DNA from: Gonatopus flavifemur
Taxonomy: Eukaryota; Arthropoda; Insecta; Hymenoptera; Dryinidae
DNA: 64,000 bases
Assembly: GCA_018340375.1 (NCBI GenBank)
Contig: JAFFJZ010000030.1
Location: 1,116,001 to 1,180,000 of the forward strand
Direction: 5' to 3'
The notes beneath the pieces were generated by a model that saw nothing but the letters and a program-made list of their open reading frames with translations, had not been told where the DNA came from and made no database searches. This document shows, piece after piece, positions 35,701 to 48,745 of this stretch. Each line of letters starts with the position of its first letter. Position 1 is the stretch's first letter. A program made the position numbers and the translations under genes.

Positions 35701-37211
35701 TCTTGAGAATTAATGAACGTTCAGATTACTTGAAGTAAATTTCAGTATGTGCATGATTATTATGAAATATTGTACCAAAGTTACTCGACGGTAATATTTC
35801 ATTGAAGGGTAGAAAATTCCATAAAATTCGATACGAATATACATGAGAGATCATCCATTCGATCTATGGAAAATTGTTGTTTCAACATTTTTCTTCAACA
35901 ATTGCCATCACACTATAAAATTCTGAATCTGAAAAAAATGTGTCATTATTGTTATATTTCACTCTAGAAATTGAACTCTCAACCCCCTATTCGCATCATT
36001 TACGACATAAAAATTCAAAATGTGATATATCGTTGAGAGGAGTACGATATTTTCCAAATTTATTAAACGTAACTTAAGTTTTCCTCCGCTGAAGAAAATA
36101 TTTCATGTACTTCCAGAGCTTTTTCTCTTACAAGATTTAAAAGCATTGCCATTTCTCTCTCGTCTTATTCGTTATCTGAACCACCAACGAGGAGATGGGT
36201 TTTAAGGAACTGCACAAATCTGCTTTATTTTACTCTCGAATTATTCGTTGACAATAATTTCGTTGGAATTTCAAGTGCAGTATCGCACGCGTGAAAACCA
36301 GACAATTTTGTGTAAAAATGAATATTTTCTTTTCTTTCTTCGGTGGAAAAAAACTATTGTCACTTTTCGCCACCAATTTCTATACATTTGTCCATATTTT
36401 TTGGCTTCATAGCGAAGATGTATAACATCGAATTATTGAAAAATGTAGTTGATGACAACAAAACGTTGATTCACGATGATATTGGGATTTGTAATGATCA
36501 GTAGCGATATTTATAACCATCAAGAATGGATTTGAGAAGCGATGAATTCAACTTTGCAGCCATACATTTGGCTTTATAGGAATTTATAGATACAAGCACA
36601 ATTTTTGTTCGCAGGAAAAATATCTGAAAAAGTACCCTCTACCCTCTCAACGCTTCAAAGATGTTTTCTATTCAATTTCTGTATGAATTAAAAGAATTCT
36701 CTTTCGTAGGGTGAATGGGTTTGTTTGTAAGAAATATACTGAAATATCTCGTCAAAGACACTTCAAATTGGATCGAATCGTGTACGAATCCACATACGTA
36801 CATTGGTCGGGAACACGAGTATAGGTAGTCATCGGAATATAGGCAGATGTCGGATGACACTTGAATCGCCTCTAGGGAATCTACACCCACGCTCAAATTA
36901 GTTGAACGACAAGGAATACATTTTACGATTTCTTTTTCTCCCCAGTACGCAATATTCGAGCAGAATACCTCAATTCAGGATAAAATCCCCTCGGAGAAGA
37001 AGGAATGGGAGACGTGGTTCGAATTTGAATATATCGCATCGGTATATCCTCGAAGGAGAAAGAGTTTTTGTTTCACTGAATATGACTTGTAATAAATTCT
37101 TTTTCGGCATGTTACTGTATTCGATACTACTAAAAAGGATAACGTTTATACGCGGAATACCAATTCTTCACTATCGAATTGCCTGGGAAATACTAACTAC
37201 CTGATTTGCAC

Positions 37212-37212
<1 letters not shown>
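32772..37212. other. Intergenic, no supported gene
   Basis: AT-rich. A TATAAAAG at 33488-33495 and a protein-like open frame at about 33772-34056 (IADYDTLLTYAHIEFPYEAI...) lie close together, but the frame has no ATG and no recognised domain. Other short frames are not convincing. Confidence 0.35.

Positions 37213-37244
<32 letters not shown>
37213..37244. repeat. (TA)n microsatellite
   Basis: Uninterrupted TA dinucleotide run, followed by CATATACG. Confidence 0.95.
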
Positions 37245-37250
<6 letters not shown>

Positions 37251-39760
37251 CGTTTGCGCTGTATATATGTTTCGTCGTTTCGAGTTTCTTTGAATGTATT
37301 AAGCTAGCCTGATAACATAAACGAAAACATTTTATCTTTGTGCCAACTCTATTTTCTTTGAACGATTTCTCTGTTAACTTTAGAAAAGGTTTTCGAAAAG
37401 ACGGAGAAAGTTCTGGCCAGATATCTGCGCGTGAAATTCCACTGGTGTATTGACTTACACGTAACCCTCTTTCGACCTCATTCCTCGAAATCGCCGATCT
37501 TCTCGGAGCATTTCATCCTCCATTCTTGTGCAACACGACTAGGCTTCGCGAAAGTATACTTACGTCCAAATAGTTTCACCCTACCTCGACGAAATCGAAC
37601 TTCGCTAAATTTATAACCCATTGTCAATGTCATGTGTGTGAAATACTTATACATTGACTGGAGCTTTTAGATGGAAAGAAAGGATATTCAACTATCGTGT
37701 ATAATATAGATCTTGAAGATTTTTTTTATTGGACATCAACTTCACGCTGTGTAAATCTGAATCGGTGAAAGTTGAGCCTTCCACTGGTTGAATCTATAGT
37801 TATATATCTATATATCTGTTCTTCAGTACTTTTTATTGGTTCAGAATTAAAGAACGTGGTTCCTCGGTAACCAAGTTTCAATGATTCTTGCATGTACTCA
37901 TATAAAATTCACGAAGATAATACGCACACCCTCCCTCTTTACAAAATTTCCCGAACGAACGTTTATTAAATAATGCTTTTATTGGATACCGAGAAAGGAA
38001 TTTGAAGAATATATGAGTAGAGATGAATTACGTATTGAAATATAATATCAGTAGAAAACTACGGGAATGGTCAGACAAAGGGATATACATTTATATACGT
38101 TCAATTAGGGGCATGAAATTTTATAAAAAGAGCGTAAATATGATCTTCCGAAACTAAAATGTGATCTCTTCTTCAACATACACGTTCGTCTAAAAATTCT
38201 GTCTGCTCGTAATATAAGCGAGCAGTTTGTTTACACTCGACGTAATTCGCTCAATAGAACTTTTTAGAATTTATTCGACGCTCGTTACGAAAAGTGCCAT
38301 GTTTCATTTTCCTTATGCAAAACTTCACTTTGATCCCTCTGGTGAATAAACGTCACGCGTTTCGTTTCGTTTCGTGTTATGAAAAATAACACATTTTCAT
38401 CTTTAAGATCGAAAAGCGGTATGTGTCGATTCAGCTCGAATATTCAGCAATGTGTTTCATTGGAATAAAATGAAAATATCGAAATCGTTTATTTACTCAT
38501 TATGTTATATTTTTCTTACTAATGAGACCGCTCGTTACGAAAACAATGTTCGAACGTTATAGAAAAACCAGCGAGTATTTTTTAGAAAATACGATAATTA
38601 TTATATTAAATGTATAAAATTCCAAGTGTGAAATGAATCTCGCGATCGTAGGGAATACTCGACTGGAGATAAATACGCTTGAGGGAACCTTTACAAACAG
38701 ACATTCATCATAAGCCTTGCGTGCATCCTGCATTCTGTCCTAGTGACGGATGAACTGTACGTGGTAATCATATCTTCATAATAGCGTATCCGACACAAGA
38801 ATACTATATGTAATACATAGTTAACCTACATAATCACTTGATCTTGTAACACGGTTGGTACAGATTGTTGTATTTAACATGTGTAACCTAGAAGGATATA
38901 CATGTAAATCTATTCTGAAGTAAATGTTACAACAATAACGACGCGACGATAATTATCAGCTCTTGCTGTCTTCAACATTTCCTTTCAAACAGAATCATTA
39001 GATTCGAGAAATTCCAGAATATAAAACCTGTTCTTCCCGAAAAGAAGTTAAAATTTGGATGAGATATTCGGTACAACAGATTTCAAACAAACATCATTCG
39101 ATACTACAATGCAAAAAATTACAGAATTGAGATAATGGATGACGAAGGAGTTTAAAACCTGAGAGAAATATCAGAAGAATCCGGATTAAAAGTATGCTTT
39201 TCGGTTTTTTAAATAGAATCTGCTGGTTTTCATCCGGTTTTCCTTGGGATTCCTGGCAGGAAAGATAACGGATTCATCTGAAATGAATTCAAGAATAACC
39301 CCAGAGATCTCTGGATTATCATTTCAGGAAGTGGATTCAATGCAGTTCAAATGGTTATTTTTATTATTATAAATGAGCATCGTTCACCTAAACCATATAC
39401 CGTCAATTAAACCTTATTCAATAATGTCAGTTATTAATTATGTCAATCCTTAATCGATAAAAGTTATAGATTTTGATAGAATATCGATCGAAATTCGACA
39501 TACTCCTTGCGAAAAAGAATTAATCCTGTTAACTCAGGTAGAACACATCAGTCGGAAAAAAGTCATTTTTATGTCATTTCAATAAAAATCCATCACATAC
39601 CGTGAAATCGAGTGAGTAGAAACAGTTCTGAACTCTGGCTTACAATTTTTACTATTTGATAGATATGGAATATTACGAATTTTCAACCAGAATTCAGCTC
39701 TATGTTGCTACTTCAAAATTATAACATGTGCAGTCATTAATGTCATTTCATACGAGAGAA
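37245..39760. other. Intergenic, nothing recognised
   Basis: AT-rich unique sequence without a supported gene or intact repeat. Confidence 0.4.
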
Positions 39761-40700
39761 ACAATCCCATATAAAAATTGTTAGGTTCCGCCAATGCTGA
39801 CAATAGAATATAGCTTGGTGCAATGTTGACAGACAAGGCTTGGCAACCTATAAATATTCAATGTTGATTAACAACAAATATAATGTTGCACCGATATCGG
39901 TGTTCAACGAATTTCGGTTGTCAGCTTACCATTGATTCACAATTCTGCCAAGCTTGGCGCTTGCTAGGCTCATCCTTGGTCCAACATTGATCGAACGATA
40001 GATTATATTGAAGTGAAGATCATTTGAAATGTGATCAAATATTGCCACAAACTTTGGTCTAGTCTGGATAAAAATTAGTTTTCAATGTAGCGCCGATCAT
40101 TGGTAATAGCATGGCTCAATATTGGCATGCTCCTTAATTTTACCTTTTGGTGGCTGAATTGCTAGCTAAGTTACCGATCGAGTGTTTTTCGCGAGTAGTG
40201 AAAGATGCAAACTGGGAATATATGTATAAGACTCAAATAATTCTCTGAAAGAACAGTCAATCGTTCCTTGTTACAGGTTAGACCAGAGGGCTCCTACCAA
40301 TGATCCATATTGTGTATACTTCTCACGGCAAACTTTAGCGACAAAAAACACCGAGTTGTTTACAGATAAACGAGGAAAACACAATGAGATCCGAAATAAC
40401 ATATATTGGAAATTGTGAAACGCGCACACTTTTTATATATTTTGGGGTTGATTATTCTTCAGAGTTTCATCATTGGGGCAACATTGGTAAACAAATTTTT
40501 CTATGGTTCGCCAATGATGGTCTATTTTATTGCCATTTCTGCACCAATGATGGGGCTCCATTGGAAAAACGCATTGATGAATCATCGAATGATGTTATCA
40601 TTTCAGTGTTGCGCCATGTTCAGTTGCCAAGCCTCAACCACACTTTATCTACATTGCGCCATTATAGCGCCAATGATGAATTTCTTTATGGAAAGTTGTT
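39761..40700. repeat. Two decayed inverted-repeat zones (CCAATGTTG/CAACATTGG words)
   Basis: At 39785-40150 words like GCCAATGCTGAC, TGCAATGTTGACA, CCAACATTGATC and CAATATTGGCATG recur in both orientations. At 40460-40685 TTTCATCATTGGGGCAACAT faces GCGCCATTATAGCGCCAATG. These look like old miniature elements without readable ends. The overlapping frames at 40384-40713 and 40406-40729 are by-products. Confidence 0.4.
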
Positions 40701-40758
40701 ACTTTGCGGATGATTCTGACTCTTCCTGAAACCCTCCGATAATTTTTCTAGATTTATA

Positions 40759-41124
40759 CTGAAAATAAAATTCTGGAACGGCTAACGTTTGGACATCAAC
40801 AGTTGATGTACGTGAAAAAATAAAATTGGTAACCATAGAAACATTACTGGCTCATCTCATTCACATCAACTGTTGATGTGCAATAGTGATTCGGACGAGA
40901 CGACAGTCGCGACTGAGAATCTCGACTCGAGACTGAGAATCTCGCCTCGAGACCGAGATCGAGACCGGATCAATCTCGGCGAGACGAGACGAGACCGAAA
41001 CACTAATGCGCAACTCATCAACCAGCGATGTACCGGTGAGTAATAGCAGATCTTGAAATTTTATTTTCCACAGACATCAGTCATTGATGTCCGAACGTTG
41101 ACTGTTCCCAAATTTTATTTTCAG
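40759..41124. mobile_element. 366-bp TA-flanked MITE, CTGAAAATAAAATT termini, carrying a nested insertion
   Basis: The left end CTGAAAATAAAATTCTGGAA and right end (reverse complement CTGAAAATAAAATTTGGGAA) extend as inverted repeats for over 40 bp, into ACGTT.GGACATCAA. TATA stands on both sides (40755-40758, 41125-41128), so a TA or TATA duplication. It contains GTTGATGT palindromes. A partial relative lies at 48035-48190. The element is interrupted at 40883-41005. Confidence 0.75.
40883..41005. mobile_element. 123-bp hAT-like insertion nested in the MITE at 40759
   Basis: Ends TAGTGATTCGG and, inverted, TAGTGTTTCGG. The interior is made of CGAGAC, GACTGAGAATCTCG and CTCGAG words, far more GC-rich than the surroundings. 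Octamers ATGTGCAA (40875-40882) and ATGCGCAA (41006-41013) match at 7 of 8, as expected of an 8-bp target duplication. Confidence 0.6.
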
Positions 41125-41411
41125 TATATTTCTTTGTGAAATTTTTTTTGTGATTCTCCTGAATCTCTCTAAAGAGAGAAACATGAAATTTTCAGAGGGA
41201 TTCAGATATATTTTTTCACCGGCGTTATTTCTTAATCGGGCATAAGAATTGAGGTCCCAATTATCCAATTTGATTCAATAGTCAATCAGCTTGTAAAATG
41301 TTCCCATGGAATCCGATTGGTTTATCAGTCAATGAGGTCCGGTCAATTCGATGCGTTCCTTCAGTCACACTGAGAGAAGAGTTTATCTGTTTTTAATAAA
41401 GCTTGTTTCAT
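41125..41411. other. Intergenic, nothing recognised
   Basis: Short AT-rich spacer between two composite elements. Confidence 0.4.
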
Positions 41412-42107
41412 ACTCTCAGAAAAATCTGCTGGAAATTTCATAAGAAAATCATAAAGTGTTTTACATAAACAGTTTATTAAATTTCATGATAAAATATTGA
41501 ATTCAATCATATACTTCTCAATGTTAAGAATTTTTTTCTTGATATTCAGAATTTTCTTTTTAATTTCAATAACGTATATGTGAAATTTAAGGACCATGGA
41601 GCATTGAAAAACGGACAAAATTTTGCTATGTAGCTTTTAAATATCCAAGCAATGGTTAGAAGTTTTAAATATATAACAATAAAGTGCACTGCTAGGATTC
41701 GGCCCTAAATATAAATTCGAAGCCCAAAACATATTCCTAAACATAAAGAAATGAGTTACAAAAATTATTGACATTTGTATAGGTTAATATGTTTATAATC
41801 GTTTGCATGATTTTGAGGAATCATTTGCAGTTCCAATTCCATATTCGAAGCTCAATTTTAATATTGTACTTCATCACTGTGGATTTGAAATTTGTATTCA
41901 TTGCTCAGTTGATCAGAAAATACGTAGCAAAATTTTGCCTATTTCTTGAAGGACTCTATGGTCCTTGATGAGCGATTGTTACATTTCAGTAAGAAATTTT
42001 GAAATTTCATCATTAATATTAAATCTCAGAACTATTATTACATTTAATATAGAAATATGATATTTCATAAAGAATTTCGGATTGAATTCGAGAATTTTTC
42101 CAACAGT
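41412..42107. mobile_element. MITE of the CACTGTTAGAAAAATC family, copy 3, split by an insertion
   Basis: Degenerate ends ACTCTCAGAAAAATCTGC and GAGAATTTTTCCAACAGTA, with body matching 11708-12027 on both sides of a 374-bp insert. Removing the insert restores the order seen in copy 2. Non-coding. Confidence 0.65.
41591..41964. mobile_element. 374-bp insertion with GGACCAT inverted ends, nested in copy 3
   Basis: The left end GGACCATGGAGC...AAAATTTTGCTATGTA faces TACGTAGCAAAATTTTG...CTCTATGGTCC. Flanks are TTAA (41587-41590) and TTGA (41965-41968), compatible with a TTAA target with one later change, which would suggest a piggyBac-type element (inference). The uninterrupted copy at 11708 shows the insertion boundary. 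Confidence 0.6.
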
Positions 42108-42717
42108 ATAGATACGGCGAAATGAATATTGAATACATACAAGCATGACTGATTACCCTCAGATGAAGTCACATATGAGGTTTTTCAACAATTGATAAAT
42201 TTAATTTATAGATAATGTGCCAAGTTTATGTGGAAAAAATATTCATTTCGTCGTATTCAAAATAAACTTTATCAAGGGGTTATAACAATGTGGAAAAAAT
42301 CAATTTTTGATAAAAAAATATATGCATATATGTGTATATGTATGCAATGTGTATATGTTTTATATTAATATTTAGCTTGCATTAACCCCCTTGCTTTCAA
42401 CGTGTTTCTTTTGGAATCATGTTTTTTCACCTGGTTAACATCATAACTCACTCAAATTTTGTCCGATCAAATTGATTTAAATTGGAATTTCTTCCAAAAA
42501 CGCATCGCTATCGCAGCATCGTACAATTTTTTTTCAAATTACTTATTCTTTTTTATTGACAATTTACTGCAAAATTGTAGTGGGAAATTCAATTGTTTTT
42601 AAATAGCCGCAATTTGTATTCTACTTAAAATTCTCAGACTCCGTGCAATGTTACGATAGCTATTCGACTATAATTTAATAATCTCTTTGAATTGTCGATT
42701 TCGGATGCACTGAGAAA
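42108..42717. other. Intergenic, nothing recognised
   Basis: AT-rich unique sequence. Confidence 0.4.
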
Positions 42718-43085
42718 AAGGATTCGTTGACTCAAATGAGATTTGTTTACAGTAAATAAATCGTATATTTGGATATGAGCAAAGAAATATTTACTAATAT
42801 TCATTTTATCACATAGTTGTTGAATACACCACATATTTCTTTGAATCAACTTCATACCGATTATGATTCGATAGATCTAAATTTGACAAGAATTCATATT
42901 CATTTACATCAACTTCAATCACTTTGAATCAAATGAATGATTTGGCTATAGTTAATAAATATGAATTTCTTGACTCAACACAATGTTTGGTTATAATCAA
43001 TATGTCTTATTTGTATGAAATGATACTTTTTGAAAATGCTCAACCAAATGCGTTGATTTGTCAGAAGAAAACCTTTTTCTCAGTG
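42718..43085. mobile_element. 368-bp MITE, CACTGAGAAAAAGG termini
   Basis: Begins CACTGAGAAAAAGGATTCGT and ends AACCTTTTTCTCAGTG, with TG on both sides (42716-42717, 43086-43087) as a 2-bp duplication. Interior words TTGACTCAAATGA and AATCAAATGAATGA recur inverted. The frames at 42634-42855 and 42924-43166 are inside or across it and are not genes. Confidence 0.65.
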
Positions 43086-45516
43086 TGTCTGGTGTTGGAG
43101 TTATGCTGTCAATCACAAGGGGATCGGTTGTTTGATATGTTATCTTGCGGCCGTTCTTGTACTTAATTCAGACCATATACACGAAAAAAATTGTTTGTGT
43201 ACTCCATAACTCATTTAATCAACATAAAAAATTTCAAGTCAATCGAGGCAGCCGTTTTTTTGAAAAGAATTCTGAAAAAAATACTTCAGGTTTCAGACTT
43301 TCACATTGTTATAACCCCTTAAACAGAAATAAACTCTTTTCTTAGTGCAGGGAGAGCATTCTTCCAATCCATCTGTTCTCGTCCCTTGCTCGATTACAAT
43401 CATTTATTGTTCTTATCTTCATGCAAATGGTGATTTATGAGATCTCCGATTCTTCCCCTTGAGTGTTTATAAGAAACAAAGTAGAAAGTTCAACGGCCGT
43501 ATAATAAGAATAAACTGCAAGTAACGCTCTTAATCGAATGATCAAACTTAATTAGGAAATCACATCATCATTTGATGATTCACACTCGACAACGAGAAGT
43601 TGTTGAAGTAGTACTGATGGAATTCAGTAGTTCATGCATGTGATCTATGAACCTTCGATAATTTCCTGGATTTTCCGTCCATAAAATTCGATCCTCACTA
43701 AAACTACAACACCCATCATTGATCTATAATTTCAACGGTTCATCGGTAACACTGAATTCCTGATACAAAATTTCATTGCATTCATTCGACTATTAGTGTC
43801 AGATATCACATCGATGGACAGAAGTTAATTCGAAATTCATGACTGACTGAATTGCGCAGCTTCGAATCCTATCAGTCCGTGATTGTGGCAATTGTTTCTT
43901 TCTAATTAAATTTTACTTGACCAACAATTCCATTCGTATCATTTATTTGATCATTTCTCTCTTCCTGCTTCTCGAGTATTCTAGTTTCCTTGATTTCATT
44001 TTATTTTACAACGAAACATATAACTGAGCTAGGTGTTCAAGGACCTAAATTGGAATTTAATATCAAAATATATATTCTCTTTTTGCTGATAATAAAATCG
44101 TGAACAAATTTTTCGAATATTTGAGAAATATCTTGGTTGCTGTTTTTGATTCAGATATGAGACACTCAAATCATGTGAGGATGTGTTTGAGAACTTAAGC
44201 CAATTCATTTAGGTGTCATCGAATGAATAAGAGAGTGATAATTGAGACGGGAAAGTGATATATGCAGCAAGGAAGTGTGAATGCGGAACCACACGTGTAT
44301 ATACGGTATTTCAAATCGTGCATATACGCTACACCATCTTATAAAACTCGGCTATTCTTCCAACAGTGGATATGGTCTTTTTAGTTGGACAAACTTTCCA
44401 TAATATTTTCCCTAACTTTCTTTCCAAGTAAAAAGATTGGATCATATATATTTTGGAAACTCTTGTCATCTTCGGCAAGGATAAGTGAATTCTTCGGTTT
44501 TCTTTTTGGACGCGAGTTTTCTATATCTTGAACTTTCTTCTGCATCGACATTTTTATCAATTTAATACTGCGAGACTCTTTTCTTACGATCACAGCTCGG
44601 AAAGGTTCAATTTCTGTTATTTTTTATATTGAGAGTGAGAAATGAAATAAAAGTACTGCAAAGCAATGTTTCTGCAAAGAACACTCTTATATGGAATTGT
44701 GTATTCGACATCATAGCTTTTTACAGACAAAATTTTGGAATTTTTTGTCAAGAATAATGATAAAATTCATTCATCATGTTGATTTTAATGAAGAAATCAA
44801 GTTGGATGAGGTGGAGGGGATGGTTAAGAAATGAAAAATAATATTTTTCTCTCCTCTTCTATTTGTAGTGATCCTGCAAAATGAATAAGCGATTATTGGA
44901 ATTATCAAAAAAAATATAGGATCACGCATTTTGTGATTGCAGGACTCAAGTACTCTTGTATGGAACATGTTCAACTTCATGGATCTTTTATACGACTCTA
45001 ACAAAGATTTAGAGGAAAAAATGTTAAAATTGTATATAATTTACATATAATTCAATATAATTCATGTATAAGTTACGTGTAATTATATTTCAATTATATA
45101 CGATTTCGAAAATTTCTTCCCTCGGGAATTAAAAATTTTTTCACATTCACATGAATCTGATATAAAATTCAAAACAAATTACATCCAGAACAATTAATCA
45201 CCTGATTAAATCCTAAAATCTGTTCAATCTCGACTATCTGTGCCTTGAAATGAATTTCACACAGATTTTCTCTGCAATTCAACACAAAGTTAGAATCTTT
45301 TCCAACAGCTACTCAGTTCGTAACAATACCTTACGTGATAACAATTTAGATTTTTTTCCTCCTTCACGTTGTAACGATACACCAACGACTCCGCATCTTT
45401 ATATTCAGTACAGCCGTTCGTGATCAAAGCTAGCAGACAGTTTGTTTTTTTCTCAATCTTTTTTCCCCTTTCAATTTTCATAACCAACTTCGGTGCATCG
45501 ATAATGTCTCCCGAGA

Positions 45517-45556
<40 letters not shown>

Positions 45557-47619
45557 GTAGCATCGAAAAAAGCTATCAGCGTGTGCACTCCCGATGAATG
45601 AACGCTCAAATGAAGTGCACGGAGAAAGGAAAAAGGGGAAGAAAGTAAAAGAGGGAACGAGGCTGGTATCGGAGATAGACAGAAACTCATATCGAAAGCG
45701 GGCAAAAAGTCTGATCGTGTATCAACGATATACGATGTATTTCTGTCCTTCGTGTATATACCGTGTACAAATCGGAAGCGAAACGAGAAGAAGAGACATA
45801 AAGCCAGAAAAGAGGCGTAAAATGGAAATCGCTCGATAGTGGGTAGTACGACGAAATACACCTCTGTCGTAAAAATATTTTATGCGGCTGCGCTCCACGA
45901 ACAACCCTTCCAAAGCCGTTAAATTGGCCGCGCAAAATAAACGGGCATTGAATTTGTCGTTTGAAAATTATATGCATATGAGGTACCTTCATATACGTTT
46001 CGTATATAATTCATCGCATAACCGGTGAGCCCAAGCTCTTATGAGTTTCTTAGCATCAAGAGGAAAGATGTGAGCCGACATATTTTTTGAAAACTCTGAG
46101 AGTATGCATTTAATTCTCTTACTTGAGGGTACTTTGATGATACAGAGCGTGAATTCTAAAAAAAACATCTTCCCTGTGTTTTCAACGAGGTGAAGATTCG
46201 CACTAGATCTGGACGTGACACGAAGACCCGTTTCATCTCAATGCCATTCAGAAAATTCAAGATATCTTCGTCTAGCCGAGCAAGAAATCGAACAGTTCAG
46301 TCGATTGAATAGCCAACGTTTGGAGATGTGAGAGAAGATTTTTTTCGCCAACCAACATGTCTCGAACAGGAAATCGCCCCCATTCTATGATAGAACGGAA
46401 GATGGTAAGTCTTTGGCAATCACTAGCTCTATTCTGATTCGTACAAATATATCGATTCATCGTTCATCTTATATGAAAGTGTAGAATTCATTACACCCTC
46501 GTAGGCTTCCACACGTGACAAATTGCTCGATGAAGTATCGATCGATCAAAATGTGGTTCCCCTGCTATTCATTCGTCAAATAAAACAATGATTCTCGATG
46601 ATTCTTCGATGAACACCTAATTCAACGGATACACCCTCATTTTTCATTCCATTATTTTTCAATTTATCGATATTGCATCCATCCCGTACAGTGTAAGAAT
46701 CATCATGAAATCTGGAAAAAACATTGATTATATTTCTATGTATAGCATTAAATAGTCATGAGAAGTTAAATCAGGGGTTTAATGAAATATTACATGAATG
46801 CAGATGTAATAAGAATAGTTAACAGCATCATCAGCTGTGTGGTGTTTTATGACTTTCGTAATTACAGAGCTCCGTAATTGCCCATTAAATTCATATTCAC
46901 TCACATAAATGATCTGTGATTACAAACCTCATAATTTTTCATTTCCTTCTACGAAATTACGGAGTTCCTCATTTTTGAGGACGATCTGAATCAGCAAAAA
47001 TTATGTTTGTGAGAATGTAAGATATTTTCGCTCTGCCAACGCTCCATGATCCAAGGAGAGAACATTCTGCTTGTTCAAAACTGTATATTTTTTTTCCTCA
47101 ATTCTTGCATCACTATAATTTCGTTTGATATCCGAAGTTACAAGTTAATGCAAGTACCGGTAAAAATACGATTTCACAACTCTTTCCTCTGATAATAAGA
47201 AAAAACAATATCAAGAGCAGTTAGTTGACGTTTGAAACATAATCTGACAAAGTCATTGCTTATTGTATTCAATACATTTCAAGTTTCTTTCATATTCTTC
47301 GTGAAACTTTGGAGCAAGTTTCTCCATGCTTTGAAGCTGAAATTTCTATTGCATCTTGGGGTTGACTCGAGGGCCCTTAGCGAAATTCATCAGCTACTCA
47401 TTACGAACGATAGATTAATTTAGTCAAGTGTTTCACAAAGTGCTGTTCTCTGCAAACTCAGTGACTACAGACTCACTTGAAATGTTATGTACCCAAGAAA
47501 AGATTTGATGTTGAGAAAAAAAGATTATAACAAGCATTTTGATTCATTTTGTTACTCAAAGTGGATCCTTGAACACTGAATTGAGAACCCTATCGTCTCA
47601 CGAAGATGCATTGAGGATT
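43086..47619. other. Intergenic, with (TA)n at 45519 and a GA/GC-richer block at 45590-45920
   Basis: No gene is supported. The block 45590-45920 is compositionally distinct, with open frames on both strands (45478-45861 minus, 45594-45839 plus) that are low-complexity and lack domains. Elsewhere AT-rich and unremarkable. Confidence 0.35.
45519..45554. repeat. (TA)n microsatellite
   Basis: Uninterrupted AT dinucleotide run of about 36 bp. On the minus strand it is translated as a YIYIYI run in an overlapping frame, an artefact. Confidence 0.95.
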
Positions 47620-47845
47620 GATGAATTGAGGTATGATACAGTTTAAACTAGTTCACTTATCATATCATACTTTTCAACCAATGGGATCTCTTAGCATGTC
47701 CACCAGGGACTTGTAATCCTCTTTGGATTATGATGAATTGAGGTATGATACAGTTTAAACTAGTTCACTTATCGTATCATACTTTTCAACCAATGGGATC
47801 TCTTAGCGTGTCCACCAGGGACTTGTAATCCTCTTTGGATTAAGA
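47620..47845. repeat. Tandem duplication, two units of about 112 bp
   Basis: The segment starting GATGAATTGAGGTATGATAC and ending CTCTTTGGATTA occurs twice head to tail. I see only two base differences (ATCATATC against ATCGTATC, AGCATGTC against AGCGTGTC), so the duplication is young. Non-coding. Confidence 0.9.
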
Positions 47846-48745
47846 GACTATGCTTGCTCAAAGCCACTTCAACCTCTGGTAGTGTTGGAGAGAAATGAGA
47901 TTTGAACAGTTTTCTTGAATTCTCCCGCGCTGAGGGATATGAACAAGTTACTTTATTGAGAACATTGAATCAAATCAACCTACAACTGCACCTTTGATTG
48001 ACAAAGACAGAAGTTTGAGAAATCATATATTGATGTGATATAACAACAGTTGATGTCCGTGGAAACATGAAATTGGTCACTATAAAAACTTTGCTTGCTC
48101 ATTTGATTCACACCAACTGGTAATGATGTTCTATGATGATGTTAAATTTTAAATTCTCACATACATTATCTATTGATGTTCTGATGTTAGCTATGGTGGA
48201 TTTTCAGATTATTCAATTCAAAGTTTTTTTTTGGATTCAAAATTGTATAGTTTTGAGAAATAGAATTGTTAGTTCTATGCACTTCAGGTTTTCAGTCATA
48301 AATTATTTTTTTTTTAGGTCTATTAAGCTATCTGACCATTTCCATCTAACTGCAATCGGACAAAGTGCATCTTTTTTCGCTAATTTTTTGCAATGATTTG
48401 CCGTAAGGAACGATTGTTTTGCTTTGACCGTTACCGAGATACAGTGAGTTGGAAAGGTTAGATATTAGGCTATTTAGAAGTCAAGGAAATGACACGAACG
48501 GGACGCTGTGGAGACAAAAAGTTCAAATCGTTTTTTTTTGGCTGTTCGTTGGCTACCAGATGGCGTATGTGTTTTTGTTGTGAAATTTCAAAATTTTCTT
48601 TTTGAAATTTTAGAAAAAATTTTTGAAATTTGATCTTGAAGTGACAGTACGCTGCAGGAGGTTCAGAATGATCAAGACAATGAATGAATTAGCCGGAGGT
48701 TTGGGCATACTTGCTCTGACTAAGCTTCACCCCTTGGAGGTACAG
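47846..48745. other. Intergenic; partial relative of the 40759 MITE at 48035-48190
   Basis: ACAACAGTTGATGTCCGTGG and ATGAAATTGGTCACTATAAA resemble the interior of the 40759 element, without recoverable ends. No gene seen. Confidence 0.4.

Noticed and set aside
40384..40729. Two overlapping frames of 107-109 codons
   Set aside because: They lie in a decayed inverted-repeat zone, overlap in different frames and show no domain.
45478..45861. 127-codon minus frame with YIYIYI run
   Set aside because: Extended by translation of the (TA)n microsatellite; no other protein-like feature.
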